Positions 40,106 to 51,654 of a DNA stretch of 64,000 bases are shown here, piece by piece. Position 1 is the first letter of the stretch, and every line of letters starts with the position of its first letter. Below the pieces are notes generated by a model. That model was not told where the DNA came from. It saw only the letters and a program-made list of their open reading frames with translations, and did no database searches. The DNA lies in contig NZ_LXET01000044.1 in the NCBI RefSeq assembly GCF_001655005.1, forward strand, positions 124,001 through 188,000. Reading direction: 5' to 3'. Position numbers and translations under genes: made by a program. The DNA comes from Hafnia paralvei ATCC 29927. GTDB lineage: Bacteria; Pseudomonadota; Gammaproteobacteria; Enterobacterales; Enterobacteriaceae.

Positions 40106-40798
40106 TTAGTTAACACGCCTGTTATTGTAGGCCTTAACCCACGAGTGATTTCCACAACGAGAACATGTTGGCTGGCTGATTTCCATCTGATGCTCAATCA
40201 AGCTGCACTCGCTACAGGCGTACTTGCCCGGCTCACAAATTTTATTGAGTTTGGTAATACAGGTGTTTGGCAACACGGGGAGACCATAGCGCACCGATTC
40301 TTCGTCAAAGAAATAGACGCTAATAGCCCCATTCACTTCCAGTATCGCTAACCGAACCTGTCCTAAGTGCTCAACACCTTCTAGCCTGAGCTCCATAAAA
40401 AATTCGTCATGTGTGATATTTTCGCGTTTGATCGTATCCCAAACCAGCGTACCGTCGCTGATAATCACCAAGGGCTTCCCCTCCATCCATGTCTGGATCT
40501 TCTCACTTTTAGACATCAACAGTGTGGATAAGCGATAGAGCAGCATAATACAGATGAAAACGGTCAATACCGGCAGCATGGGCACATCGTCATAAAAAGC
40601 CACGTCACCCGCAGCAGACCCAAGGGTTAAAATAACGATCACTTCGAACAGAGACATCTGCCGAACGCCACGCCGCCCAGTCATTTTCAGAAATAAAAAT
40701 ACAAGCAAGAAAGTGAACAAGCATCGCACCGCCACTTCTGCAAGGAAGTCGGGGGGCGCTTTGTCAAAAGCCATACGTTTTAAATCAAAGGATTGCAT
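40106..40798 (-). CDS. ycaP: DUF421 / YetF-family inner-membrane protein YcaP
   Basis: A 230-aa protein matching E. coli YcaP throughout. Three membrane helices (about 18-38, 48-68 and 74-92) with FLKMTGRRGVRQMSLFEVIVILTLGSAAGD between. They are followed by a soluble YetF domain, and a C-terminal zinc ribbon with two CxxC pairs (CSEC about 193-196 and CSRC about 209-212). The cellular function is unknown. Position next to serC is conserved with E. coli. Confidence 0.92.
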   Translation of the reverse strand: MQSFDLKRMAFDKAPPDFLAEVAVRCLFTFLLVFLFLKMTGRRGVRQMSLFEVIVILTLGSAAGDVAFYDDVPMLPVLTVFICIMLLYRLSTLLMSKSEKIQTWMEGKPLVIISDGTLVWDTIKRENITHDEFFMELRLEGVEHLGQVRLAILEVNGAISVYFFDEESVRYGLPVLPNTCITKLNKICEPGKYACSECSLIEHQMEISQPTCSRCGNHSWVKAYNNRRVN

Positions 40799-40854
40799 CG
40801 GGAAGGATGTCCATTTGCCTGAGGTATGAATACAGCTTAGTCGGCAAAAGAACG

Positions 40855-40879
40855 AAGGGGAGCTTAAAACTCCCCTTTT
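40855..40879 (-). terminator. Bidirectional hairpin after ansB
   Basis: AAGGGGAG-CTTAAAA-CTCCCCTT, 14 bp past the ansB stop. The T run is better on the plus strand than on the minus strand, so termination of ansB may be partial. Confidence 0.55.
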
Positions 40880-40892
40880 AATTTAATAGGAA

Positions 40893-41939
40893 TTAGTACT
40901 GATTAAACATCTGCTGGATCTGCTTAGGATCTTTAGTTTGCGTTAAAGCTAACTGCAGCAGCACACGTGCTTTTTGTGGATTTAACGTTCCAGAGGCAAC
41001 AAAGCCATATTTCACATCATCGACTTCAGCATCTTCGGTGGTTGAGCCGGAAGGCACTCGCGATGAACGCACCACAGCCACACCGTTGTGTGCCGCTGTC
41101 GCCAAGGTGTCAAAAATAGACTTGTACAGGTTCCCGTTACCTACACCGGCACTGACGATCCCCTGATACCCTGCTTCAAGTAGCGCTTTCGCAGGTAAAT
41201 CTGAAGCATTGGCATAGTTGTAAACGATGCCCACTTTTGGCAACGAAGTGAGTTTGCTGACATCAAATGGCGTTTGTGTCGTGTGCTTACGCTCAGGCGC
41301 TCTCTGATAATCGACTTTGCCATTATGAATATAGCCCAATGGGCCATAGTTAACGGCTTGGAAGGTTTGTACACCCGTCGTGTTGGTTTTGGTCACATCA
41401 CGGCCATCCAACACGGTGTCGTTCATCGCAACCAATACGCCACGTTTAGCCGAGGCAGGATCGGCAGCAGTGACAACCGCATTGTACAGGTTGAATGGGC
41501 CGTCCGCGCTCATGGCCGTTGATGGACGCATCGCCCCCACCATTACCACAGGCTTATCACATTTGACGGTTAAATCGAGGAAATAGGCGGTTTCTTCCAT
41601 GGTATCGGTGCCGTGCGTAATCACGAAACCATCGGTTTTGTTGCAATCCGCGTTAATTTTCTTCGCCAGTTTTAGCCAAACATCGTCATTCATATCCTGC
41701 GAACCGATGCTCACCACCTGCTCACCTTTGATATTCGCGATATCTTTAAGCTGTGGCACGGCATCGACTAAGGATTCCACACCTACTTTACCGGCTGTAT
41801 AATTTGATTTTGTTGCCGAATCACCGCCGCCTGCGATGGTTCCGCCGGTTGCCAAAATAGTGACATTTGGCAACGCAAAAGCTGCGCCACTAAACCCTGA
41901 AACCAACAGCGCTAGCAAGCTTACTTTGACCAACTTCAT
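40893..41939 (-). CDS. ansB: L-asparaginase II, periplasmic
   Basis: A high-affinity periplasmic asparaginase, 348 aa as in E. coli. The signal peptide ends near residue 22 (GAAFA), giving mature LPNVTILATGG. The nucleophile threonine is T34 in ATGGTIAGG, and the second catalytic block is VITHGTDTMEETAYFL. The start at 41939 has AGAGGAG upstream and fits the family; the in-frame ATG at 41966 adds 9 unrelated residues. In E. coli the gene is induced anaerobically by FNR and CRP. Here only a half-site-like TGTGACAT (around 41994) is visible upstream, so regulation is unproven. Confidence 0.95.
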   Translation of the reverse strand: MKLVKVSLLALLVSGFSGAAFALPNVTILATGGTIAGGGDSATKSNYTAGKVGVESLVDAVPQLKDIANIKGEQVVSIGSQDMNDDVWLKLAKKINADCNKTDGFVITHGTDTMEETAYFLDLTVKCDKPVVMVGAMRPSTAMSADGPFNLYNAVVTAADPASAKRGVLVAMNDTVLDGRDVTKTNTTGVQTFQAVNYGPLGYIHNGKVDYQRAPERKHTTQTPFDVSKLTSLPKVGIVYNYANASDLPAKALLEAGYQGIVSAGVGNGNLYKSIFDTLATAAHNGVAVVRSSRVPSGSTTEDAEVDDVKYGFVASGTLNPQKARVLLQLALTQTKDPKQIQQMFNQY

Positions 41940-42083
41940 TCGATTTCTCCTCTTAGATAACTGCATGAATTATCTTCTATATCCATAAAAAAAATGTGAC
42001 ATTACTTATGGTTATGGAATTCATGGAGGAATAGGCTAAAAAAACGTATCATGCCGTTTTTTGCAGCTAACCAAGTGACTCAA

Positions 42084-43844
42084 ATGACACAGACCTATAT
42101 TCCCGGCAAAGATGCCGCGTTGGAAGACTCTATCGCACGCTTCCAACAGCAATTGACCGATCTCGGGTTCAATATTGAAGAAGCCTCTTGGCTGAACCCT
42201 GTCCCCCATGTTTGGTCTGTTCACATCCGCGATCGTGATTGCCCGCTTTGCTTTACCAACGGTAAAGGCGCCAGCAAAAAAGCAGCTCTGGCCTCTGCGT
42301 TAGGGGAATACTTTGAGCGCTTGTCGACCAACTATTTCTTCGCCGATTTCTACCTTGGACGCGAAATTGCCGAAGGCGACTTCGTTCATTACCCGAATGA
42401 AAAATGGTTCCCTATCCCAGCCGATGACAGTCTGCCAGAGGGCATTCTGGATGAACGCCTGCATGCATTTTATAATCCGGAAGGAGACGTAGGGTCGCAA
42501 GATCTCATTGATCTACAATCCGGCAATGTCGATCGCGGTATCTGTGCGCTGCCATTCACGCGTCAGTCCGATCAGCAAACCGTCTACATCCCAATGAATA
42601 TTATTGGCAATTTATACGTTTCTAATGGGATGTCTGCGGGTAACACGCGCAATGAAGCACGTGTTCAAGGCCTGTCGGAAGTTTTCGAGCGCTACGTCAA
42701 AAATCGTATCATCGCCGAATCTATTAGCCTGCCTGAAATTCCGGCAGAGGTTCTAAATCGTTATCCTGAAGTGGTCGAAGCCATCGCTAAACTGGAACAG
42801 GAAGGCTTCCCAATCCTCTCCTACGATGCCTCACTGGGCGGTAAATATCCGGTGATCTGCGTTGTACTGTTTAACCCTGCCAACGGTACCTGTTTCGCCT
42901 CCTTCGGCGCTCACCCTGACTTTGGTGTCGCATTAGAGCGCACCGTCACTGAACTACTACAGGGTCGCAGCCTGAAAGATTTGGATGTGTTTACCGCCCC
43001 TACCTTCGATGACGAAGAGGTCGGCGAGCACGCCAACCTAGAAACACACTTCATTGATTCAAGCGGTTTGATCTCTTGGGATATGTTCAAGCAGGACGCT
43101 GACTATGAGTTTGCCGACTGGTCGTTTAAAGGCACGACGGAAGAAGAATTCAGCACTCTGATGAACATCTTCGAACAGGAAGATAAAGAAGTTTATATCG
43201 CCGACTACGAGCACCTCGACGTTTATGCTTGTCGCATCATCGTGCCGGGCATGTCTGACATTTATCCTGCTGAAGATCTCCTGTTAGCGAATAACAGCAT
43301 GGGCGCCCATCTGCGCACACAGCTACTACAGCTGCCAGCGTCAAATCTAAGTAAAGAAGAGTATCTGCAAATCATCGAGCAGCTTGATGATGAAGGATTA
43401 GACGACTTTACCCGCGTGCGTGAACTACTCGGCATTGCGACGGGCAAAGACAATGGCTGGTATACCCTGCGCGTTGGCGAACTGAAAGCCATGCTGGCTC
43501 TGGCCGGTGGAGATCTGGAGCAAGCGCTGATATGGACCGAGTGGACCCAAGATTTCAACGCCTCGGTATTCAGTCCTGAACGCGCTAACTTCTATCGTTG
43601 CCTGCAAACCTTGCTGCTACTGAGCATGGAAGAGGAACGAGATCCCGCACAGTACTATCAGGCATTCAGCCGCATGTATGGCTCAGAGACATTAGAAGCC
43701 GCCTCTGCGGTTATCGCAGGCGAAGAGCGTTTCTATGGCCTACCGGCCGTAGATGATGACTTGAAAGCGCTGCCTGCGCATCAGGCGCTCTTGCAGGCTT
43801 ATCAAAAGTTACAAGCCGCTAAGCGTCGTTACTGGGATAAGTAA
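42084..43844 (+). CDS. ycaO: YcaO protein (ribosomal protein S12 methylthiotransferase accessory factor)
   Basis: The founding YcaO-domain protein. The domain uses ATP to activate amide backbones, and in E. coli YcaO is linked to beta-methylthiolation of ribosomal protein S12 by RimO. Conserved ATP-site stretches: GKGASKKAALASALGEYFERL, NGMSAGNTRNEARVQGLSEVFERY, ERTVTELLQGR. The C-terminus (about 400-586) is a TPR-like helical region. With the start at MTQTYIPGKDAALEDSIARF the length is 586 aa, identical to E. coli; neither this ATG nor the one at 42051 has a strong ribosome site. It stands upstream of focA as in E. coli. Confidence 0.93.
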   Translation: MTQTYIPGKDAALEDSIARFQQQLTDLGFNIEEASWLNPVPHVWSVHIRDRDCPLCFTNGKGASKKAALASALGEYFERLSTNYFFADFYLGREIAEGDFVHYPNEKWFPIPADDSLPEGILDERLHAFYNPEGDVGSQDLIDLQSGNVDRGICALPFTRQSDQQTVYIPMNIIGNLYVSNGMSAGNTRNEARVQGLSEVFERYVKNRIIAESISLPEIPAEVLNRYPEVVEAIAKLEQEGFPILSYDASLGGKYPVICVVLFNPANGTCFASFGAHPDFGVALERTVTELLQGRSLKDLDVFTAPTFDDEEVGEHANLETHFIDSSGLISWDMFKQDADYEFADWSFKGTTEEEFSTLMNIFEQEDKEVYIADYEHLDVYACRIIVPGMSDIYPAEDLLLANNSMGAHLRTQLLQLPASNLSKEEYLQIIEQLDDEGLDDFTRVRELLGIATGKDNGWYTLRVGELKAMLALAGGDLEQALIWTEWTQDFNASVFSPERANFYRCLQTLLLLSMEEERDPAQYYQAFSRMYGSETLEAASAVIAGEERFYGLPAVDDDLKALPAHQALLQAYQKLQAAKRRYWDK

Positions 43845-43860
43845 CACGCTCCCTTCTGTT

Positions 43861-43891
43861 CCCCTGCACAAGATGAGGTGCAGGGGTTCTT
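43861..43891 (+). terminator. Hairpin after ycaO
   Basis: CCCCTGCAC, an 8-nt loop and GTGCAGGGG, 17 bp after the ycaO stop, followed by TTCTTC. The stem is strong but the T run is interrupted. Confidence 0.6.
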
Positions 43892-44386
43892 CACAACCTA
43901 TCTTCATCAATACTGACCTATTCATCCTCAATAACGCATTTATCATCACAGCAAAATTCACCCAACAGCTACTATAGAGACAGAGAAATAATCCTGCGTT
44001 TTTCCTTTATAGCCTTTTATATAGGGAAACATAGAGAAAGAACGATTAGGCTAGCGGGGATTTATCCGAATTATGACGATATTTGTAATTAAATTGTTAT
44101 TTATAAGTGCGAGTATTATTGGCATTGCAAAATAATATCTTCAGTTTGATCGAATTCTTAGGTGATTTTTTTACTTTTAATAAAAGCTGTTAGCTTCTAA
44201 ATTCAACTTACAGTGTAAATATTAAAAAATATTTTTCCTTTTGAATTCAATGAGTTTATCATTTAACTTACTGTTTTTAGGGGTATTTTGGGCAGGTTAG
44301 TTCTGCGCATCATGATCCAAATCAATTTTTGCCGTATACTGCTTTGTTAGTATCTCGGCGCTGATTAATATTAAGAGAGAGTTAGT
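43892..44386 (+). promoter_or_regulatory. focA-pflB promoter region with FNR box
   Basis: About 490 bp of very AT-rich DNA. An FNR-type palindrome ATGAT-CCAA-ATCAA (44312-44325; one mismatch to TTGATNNNNATCAA) is centred at 44318.5. A -10-like TAGTAT at 44348-44353 would put the start near 44360, placing the FNR centre at about -41.5, the class II activation position. A second -10-like TATACT lies at 44335-44340. The AT-rich stretch upstream is where E. coli has ArcA and IHF control. Confidence 0.7.
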
Positions 44387-45244
44387 GTGAAAGCTGACAA
44401 CCCCTTTGATCTACTACTACCAGCAGCAATGGCCAAAGTGGCCGAAGATGCTGGCGTTTATAAAGCCACTAAGCACCCGCTGAAGACTTTTTATTTAGCG
44501 ATCACGGCTGGTGTCTTCATTTCTATTGCTTTCGTTTTCTACATCACCGCAACAACCGGCACTGCGGGTGTTCCATTTGGTTTTGCCAAACTGGTTGGTG
44601 GTATCTGTTTCTCTCTTGGCCTGATGCTTGTTGTGGTTTGCGGGGCTGACCTGTTCACTTCAACCGTATTAATTGTTGTCGCCAAAGCTAGTGGCCGCAT
44701 TACCTGGAAACAGTTGGGGCTTAACTGGCTAAATGTCTATGTAGGTAACCTGATTGGTGCGCTTTTCTTTGTTGCACTGATGTGGTTTGCCGGCGAGTAC
44801 ATGACAGCCAATGGCGCATGGGGTCTCAATGTGCTGCAAACCGCCGATCATAAGTTGCATCATACTTTTGTTGAAGCTGTTTGCCTCGGGATCCTCGCTA
44901 ACTTGATGGTTTGTCTGGCTGTCTGGATGAGTTATTCCGGTCGTAGCCTGATGGACAAAATGTTCGCAATGGTTCTTCCGGTGGCGATGTTTGTTGCCAG
45001 CGGTTTTGAACACAGTATTGCAAACATGTTTATGATCCCATTAGGGATTGTAATTAAGAATTTCGCAGCACCTGAATTTTGGCAAGCCGTAGGCGCTGCA
45101 CCAGAACAGTTCTCTAACCTAACCGTTAGCCACTTCATTACCGATAACCTGATCCCTGTCACGATCGGGAATATCATCGGCGGTGGTCTACTGGTTGGTT
45201 TGACATACTGGGTTATTTATCTGCGCGGTGGCGATAAGCACTAA
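44387..45244 (+). CDS. focA: Formate channel FocA
   Basis: A pentameric FNT-family channel that moves formate (and formic acid) across the inner membrane during mixed-acid fermentation. Six membrane helices are visible in 285 aa. The gating/selectivity residues T91 (DLFTST) and H209 (GFEHSIANM) are at the same numbers as in E. coli. The start codon is GTG with AGAGAG upstream; the E. coli gene also starts at GTG before KADNPFDLLLPAAMAKVAE. pflB starts 62 bp downstream. Confidence 0.97.
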   Translation: MKADNPFDLLLPAAMAKVAEDAGVYKATKHPLKTFYLAITAGVFISIAFVFYITATTGTAGVPFGFAKLVGGICFSLGLMLVVVCGADLFTSTVLIVVAKASGRITWKQLGLNWLNVYVGNLIGALFFVALMWFAGEYMTANGAWGLNVLQTADHKLHHTFVEAVCLGILANLMVCLAVWMSYSGRSLMDKMFAMVLPVAMFVASGFEHSIANMFMIPLGIVIKNFAAPEFWQAVGAAPEQFSNLTVSHFITDNLIPVTIGNIIGGGLLVGLTYWVIYLRGGDKH

Positions 45245-45306
45245 TAAGAGCTTTTTACCGCAGCGCCGGGTTTACGAAGAAATCCACACTAGAAGGTAGG
45301 TGTTAA

Positions 45307-47589
<2,283 letters not shown>

Positions 47590-47618
47590 TGCACTGCCCG
47601 CTTAAAATGGCATAAAAT

Positions 47619-47647
47619 AAAGGCTCCACTTCGGTGGGGCCTTTTTA
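47619..47647 (+). terminator. Intrinsic terminator of focA-pflB
   Basis: AAAGGCTCCAC-TTCG-GTGGGGCCTTTTT, 30 bp past the pflB stop. It separates the operon from pflA. Confidence 0.9.
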
Positions 47648-47874
47648 GTAAATGTGAGACAATAGCGTGCCGAGTATGCTCGTCCGTGATAAAAATGACA
47701 TGATTTGACTGTTTTGCCGGATTGCTCTCAGCAACAGTTCGACTAATACTCAGAATATTTCTTTGCCGATGGAAATCAGGCAAAACAGTTATCAGCAAGA
47801 TATGAACCTCTATGGTGTATATCATTGCCTTTTTAGACTGCTATTAATCAGTCAATTTTGGAGAAAACCCCGCA

Positions 47875-48615
47875 ATGTCACTCAAAGGTCGCATCCACTC
47901 TTTTGAATCCTGCGGTACCGTAGATGGCCCAGGTATTCGCTTTATCACATTTTTCCAAGGCTGCCTGATGCGCTGCCTGTATTGTCATAACCGTGATACA
48001 TGGGATACCCACGGTGGTACTGAAATCACCGTTGAAGATTTAATGAAAGATGTCGTGACCTATCGCCACTTTATGAATGCCTCCGGCGGCGGCGTTACCG
48101 CATCAGGTGGCGAAGCCATTCTGCAGGCGGAATTTGTGCGTGACTGGTTCCGTGCATGCAAAGAAGAAGGTATCCACACCTGTCTCGATACTAACGGTTT
48201 TGTTCGTCGTTATGATCCGGTCATTGATGAGCTGTTAGATGTTACAGATTTGGTTATGCTCGACCTTAAGCAGATGAACGATGACATCCATCAGAATCTC
48301 GTCGGCGTATCTAACCATCGCACGTTGGAGTTTGCCCGCTATCTGGCAAAACGTAACCAGAAAACGTGGATTCGTTATGTTGTTGTTCCTGGTTGGTCGG
48401 ATGATGATGCTTCTGCTCACCTACTGGGTGACTTCACGAAGGATATGACCAACGTCGAGAAAATCGAGCTTCTACCTTACCATGAGCTAGGCAAGCACAA
48501 ATGGGAAGCTATGGGTGAAGAGTACAAACTCGGTGGTGTAAAGCCGCCTTCTCATGAAACGATGGAACGCGTAAAAAACATTCTCGAAAGCTATGGTCAT
48601 AAAGTGATGTATTGA
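47875..48615 (+). CDS. pflA: Pyruvate formate-lyase activating enzyme
   Basis: A radical-SAM enzyme that abstracts hydrogen from the PflB glycine. The [4Fe-4S]/SAM motif CxxxCxxC is C30-C34-C37 in [16 protein letters not shown]. Conserved [16 protein letters not shown] (SAM contacts) and [12 protein letters not shown] follow. 246 aa as in E. coli. GGAG lies about 11 nt upstream. The 285-bp gap after the pflB terminator must hold its own promoter. Confidence 0.97.
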   Translation: MSLKGRIHSFESCGTVDGPGIRFITFFQGCLMRCLYCHNRDTWDTHGGTEITVEDLMKDVVTYRHFMNASGGGVTASGGEAILQAEFVRDWFRACKEEGIHTCLDTNGFVRRYDPVIDELLDVTDLVMLDLKQMNDDIHQNLVGVSNHRTLEFARYLAKRNQKTWIRYVVVPGWSDDDASAHLLGDFTKDMTNVEKIELLPYHELGKHKWEAMGEEYKLGGVKPPSHETMERVKNILESYGHKVMY

Positions 48616-48623
48616 TCATTAAA

Positions 48624-48662
48624 GCTCGCGGGCTGACATTTATTTAGTCAGCCCGCTTAATT
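48624..48662 (+). terminator. Hairpin after pflA
   Basis: A perfect 10-bp stem GCGGGCTGAC / GTCAGCCCGC with a 9-nt loop, about 10 bp after the pflA stop. Only TTAATT follows, so it may be a weak terminator. Confidence 0.6.
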
Positions 48663-49115
48663 ATCAAGTTCGATACTATTTCATCCTCCCCTGCCTGTTT
48701 TTACTGCTCAACGCCGCCTTATTGATAATTGTTATTATTACCCCCTTACCACTCTGAATATAAAACCAATTTATATCGCTAAAAACGCTTTAAAAATCGC
48801 TTTGCATGAGTAACTAACATTTAGTGTTTTATTCCAATCTAATCACGCAGGTTTGAATTATTTGGCTAATATTCCCAAGAGAATTTAAGTAATGTGATGA
48901 GATGGGGTGGATTATTAGACTTTCTTCTAAGCAGTGACTTCCCTGATTGGCACCGATACACTGCCCATACACCCGCAGAATATAGGTCTTAAAGAGAGGT
49001 CTTTAAATTCAATCTATTGCGGTGCTGTAAATACTTTTTTTCATACTGACTTGTGCCTGCACATTGCTGCAAACACCAGAGGTGGATGAATTAAATAAAC
49101 ACTATGGATAGCCTT
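48663..49115. other. AT-rich intergenic region downstream of pflA
   Basis: About 450 bp without a supported ORF. In E. coli this junction holds ycaK, ycaN, ycaM and ycaC; none of these is present. A short direct repeat AGGTCTT/AGGTCTTTA around 48985-49005 is visible, with no assigned role. Confidence 0.4.
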
Positions 49116-49235
49116 TATACCTAGAAATTCGAGTTGTATGGAAGTGGCACGTTTGCCCCTAGTCGCATAGAGAATCATGTCACTAGAGGGAACACACCAT
49201 GCCGATACGCATACAGTTTAAGTATGACAGGTATA
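49116..49235. repeat. 120-bp palindromic MITE-like repeat
   Basis: The ends are imperfect inverted repeats: TATACCT...TTCGAGTTGTATG at 49116-49140 and CATACAGTTTAAGTATGACAGGTATA at 49210-49235. An inner pair (CCCCTAGT / ACTAGAGGG, about 49157-49190) extends the hairpin. From memory the outline (TATACC...ATTCGAGTTG...AAGTATGACGGGTATA) is like a common intergenic repeat of Yersinia, Serratia and relatives. It has no coding capacity. Confidence 0.65.
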
Positions 49236-49284
49236 TTTATTTTTTCAGGCGCCCCATTACAGGTGCAATGTTACCGGAGGTTTT

Positions 49285-49740
49285 ATGTCAATTGATGCAA
49301 TTCTCGACCAACGCTGGCAGTTCTGCCACCAGCCACTGAGCTGGCGCCACGCGATCCATTTAGCCTGCCAACCGCTGATTAGCGAAAGCAAGGTGAATGC
49401 AAGCTACCCGCTGCATATCATCGATGCACTCAAGCAGGATAAACAGGACTTCGTGGTAAGCGAAGGTGTATTACTGGTCTTTGCCCAACCTGAACAGGGG
49501 GTTATCAGTAAACGCGGAGAAGCATCAGTGCTCAAGTGTGATAAACCGGTAGTACTACAAAATGGCAGTGAAGTTAGCCTGATTATCGTACTGTCTGCTG
49601 GAACACAGAGCGAACTGAATAGCCTTCACCAACAAATCGAAGGTTGGCTTGAAATGAATAACTGCCGTGAGCATTTGATGCAGGCAACCAGCCAAAATAT
49701 GCTGGGCTCGCGCATTCAAGCCGGAAGCCGCATGCACTAA
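49285..49740 (+). CDS. PTS EIIA-like protein lacking the phospho-histidine
   Basis: A 151-aa protein that resembles fructose/mannitol-type PTS IIA domains, closest by eye to the ascorbate IIA UlaC: helix WRHAIHLACQPLISESKVNASYPLHIIDALKQ, then VVSEGVLLVFAQPEQGV (58-73), then strand EVSLIIVLSAGTQSELNSLHQQIEGWL. In UlaC the active site reads GLAMPHGRPEEGV; here it is GVLLVFAQPEQGV, with Phe66 where the phospho-accepting His should be. No IIB or IIC gene is adjacent. GGAGG lies 6 nt before the ATG, and a terminator follows, so it looks expressed. Assignment rests on short motif similarity; a non-PTS regulatory role is a guess. Confidence 0.6.
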   Translation: MSIDAILDQRWQFCHQPLSWRHAIHLACQPLISESKVNASYPLHIIDALKQDKQDFVVSEGVLLVFAQPEQGVISKRGEASVLKCDKPVVLQNGSEVSLIIVLSAGTQSELNSLHQQIEGWLEMNNCREHLMQATSQNMLGSRIQAGSRMH

Positions 49741-49763
49741 TTGCCGCTTTGGTATACAGATAC

Positions 49764-49790
49764 AAAAAACGCCCAAATGGGCGTTTTTTT
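49764..49790. terminator. Bidirectional terminator between the IIA-like gene and ycaD
   Basis: AAAAAACGCCC-AAAT-GGGCGTTTTTTT with A/T runs on both sides, between two convergent genes. Confidence 0.9.
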
Positions 49791-49810
49791 ATGCCAGAAA
49801 ATCGAGAAGC

Positions 49811-50950
49811 TTATGCCGCAGGTAACGCATGGTGATGATCGGTTTTCTTCATCAGCATCAACAAATAAACCAGTGCAATACCGGCAATCATGACGAAAAG
49901 CACATCGTCGGAATATTGTTGCATCAACGCAGCGACCGTTGCAGGTCCTGCAAGGCTGCCAATGGTGTAGCTCATCAGTAAGGCTTGATTCATGGCAACC
50001 AGCTCATGAGGTGCTGCGGTTTCGCAAGCCCACGACATCGCGACCGGATAAAGCGTAAAACCAGCACATCCCAGCGTAAAGAGCGCGGGCACTACACCAT
50101 AATTCCCCAGCATCGCCATACAACCGAGAATAACCACGCTCACCTGCACGCGAAGAACCGCAATGCGGCCAAAACGATCGGCCAAACGTCCGATTGGCCA
50201 CTGCCCCATAATCCCAGCACTCACCAGCAACGCCATCCACAGACCGACGTTAGCATCACTCATACCTTTATGGGCTAAATAAAGAGGCAGCAATCCATAT
50301 AGTGAGCCTAATACTGCCCCTGAAATAACACACCCATGGATCCCGAGTCTCGCACTACGACGGCGCAGCATTGCCCACATTGGTACCGAAGCATGAGATT
50401 CAGGCCGTGCAAAGCGAGCGAATAGCAACGGCATTATCGCCAACACCATCAGCGATGTCGCCCAAGGCAGAACTTGCATCACGGCGGTAGGCACAACGCC
50501 AAGCATCAGTTGCCCAAGCACCGTACCGAGATAATAGACAGTCATATAAGCAGCTAACAGTTGTCCACGGTTCGCGTTGGTTCCGCTACGCAATAACGCG
50601 CTTTCAACCACCACCCATACCATCGCACAACCAACACCGGCCAAGAAACGCAGCGCCAGCCAACTCCATATATCTGTAGAAAAACTCAGCGCCGCTGTTG
50701 AAAGTGCAAAGATGGCACAAGCGTAATGGTAGCTGCGGTTAAAACCAGAGTGCATAATGACAGCCCCAGCCACCAACGTCCCCACCAAATTCCCCATAAA
50801 ATAGGAAGAACTCACCAACCCAACTTGCCAAGTAGGGAGTTGCTCATGGCTAAGCCACAATGGAACCAAAGTATTTAAAACCGCCATAGCAACGGTCAGC
50901 AGCAAAAGCCCGCAGAGCAATAAAAGCACTGGGCGAGAGTATGAAGACAT
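49811..50950 (-). CDS. ycaD: MFS transporter YcaD
   Basis: A 12-helix major-facilitator protein of unknown substrate, homologous along its length to E. coli YcaD ([70 protein letters not shown]). The start at [12 protein letters not shown] (50950, 379 aa) fits E. coli; the in-frame ATG pair at 50992/50989 would add 14 residues and neither choice has a strong ribosome site. Next to the dms genes as in E. coli, though ycaC is missing between them. Confidence 0.9.
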   Translation of the reverse strand: MSSYSRPVLLLLCGLLLLTVAMAVLNTLVPLWLSHEQLPTWQVGLVSSSYFMGNLVGTLVAGAVIMHSGFNRSYHYACAIFALSTAALSFSTDIWSWLALRFLAGVGCAMVWVVVESALLRSGTNANRGQLLAAYMTVYYLGTVLGQLMLGVVPTAVMQVLPWATSLMVLAIMPLLFARFARPESHASVPMWAMLRRRSARLGIHGCVISGAVLGSLYGLLPLYLAHKGMSDANVGLWMALLVSAGIMGQWPIGRLADRFGRIAVLRVQVSVVILGCMAMLGNYGVVPALFTLGCAGFTLYPVAMSWACETAAPHELVAMNQALLMSYTIGSLAGPATVAALMQQYSDDVLFVMIAGIALVYLLMLMKKTDHHHALPAA

Positions 50951-51066
50951 TTGAATTTCGAACCGAACCGCATTGAGAAGTGGGCGCATCATGCCACTGG
51001 TGAATTAAAAGTCAATCGACTATAGATTAGGCATAGCACGATTTGTTAATACGTAGGTAAAAAAAT

Positions 51067-51654
51067 TTATCTTTCTGACAAATTGGCTAATTTTGGACTT
51101 CCTGCCACCAGAGAAATATGTCCATGATAACAGGCCGTTTTGCATTGCCCACAGCCGTCGCAGAGGCTTTCAGCAAACGTTGGTTGTGCATTATCGTCAA
51201 AGTAAATCGCGTGAGATGAACAAGCTCGCTCACATAGCCGGCAATCATGATTGCCACGTCCAATGCAGCCTTTAGCAAATAGAGGCCTTAAGGCAGTATC
51301 CGATAAAATAAGTGGGGAAAGTGCCCCCGTTTTGCAAGATGTAGTGCAGTCATTGCATTTAGCGGTATCACAAGCTGAAAAATCAATTTGGAGCGCTGCT
51401 GCGCCGTCTTTGATTTCGATTAGACCGTAAGGACACGCTGCGATGCAGTCTCCACAGGCGGTGCACAAAGCAAGAAAAAGACGCTCCGCCACGGCCTGTG
51501 GTGGGCGTCCTATCGCTCGGCGCACAGATTCAAGTTCAACCTGCTGCTGCGCTCGCTTTCCTGCGCCAAGCAGCCCGCGAAAAAGACCACGGCGACTCAC
51601 GATGTGGTGCGACATCCAAGCACGATAGTAGTCTTGATCTTTTTGCTCGCTCAT
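51067..51654 (-). CDS. NapF-like 4Fe-4S ferredoxin in the dms operon
   Basis: A 195-aa protein with several cysteine clusters: CTACGDCIAACP, CDTAKCNDCTTSC, CIGRGNHDCRLCERAC and CDGCGQCKTAC. The arrangement is that of NapF-type ferredoxins, including the N-terminal RRGLFRGLLG segment. NapF assists assembly or iron-sulfur delivery for nitrate reductase; here the gene starts at an ATG overlapping the dmsD stop (TAATG), so it probably helps mature DMSO reductase. E. coli has no such gene in dmsABC. Confidence 0.85.
   Translation of the reverse strand: MSEQKDQDYYRAWMSHHIVSRRGLFRGLLGAGKRAQQQVELESVRRAIGRPPQAVAERLFLALCTACGDCIAACPYGLIEIKDGAAALQIDFSACDTAKCNDCTTSCKTGALSPLILSDTALRPLFAKGCIGRGNHDCRLCERACSSHAIYFDDNAQPTFAESLCDGCGQCKTACYHGHISLVAGSPKLANLSER

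Noticed and set aside
41985..42010. CRP or FNR site upstream of ansB
   Set aside because: Only one half-site (TGTGACAT on one strand) is visible, with no matching second half at the right distance.
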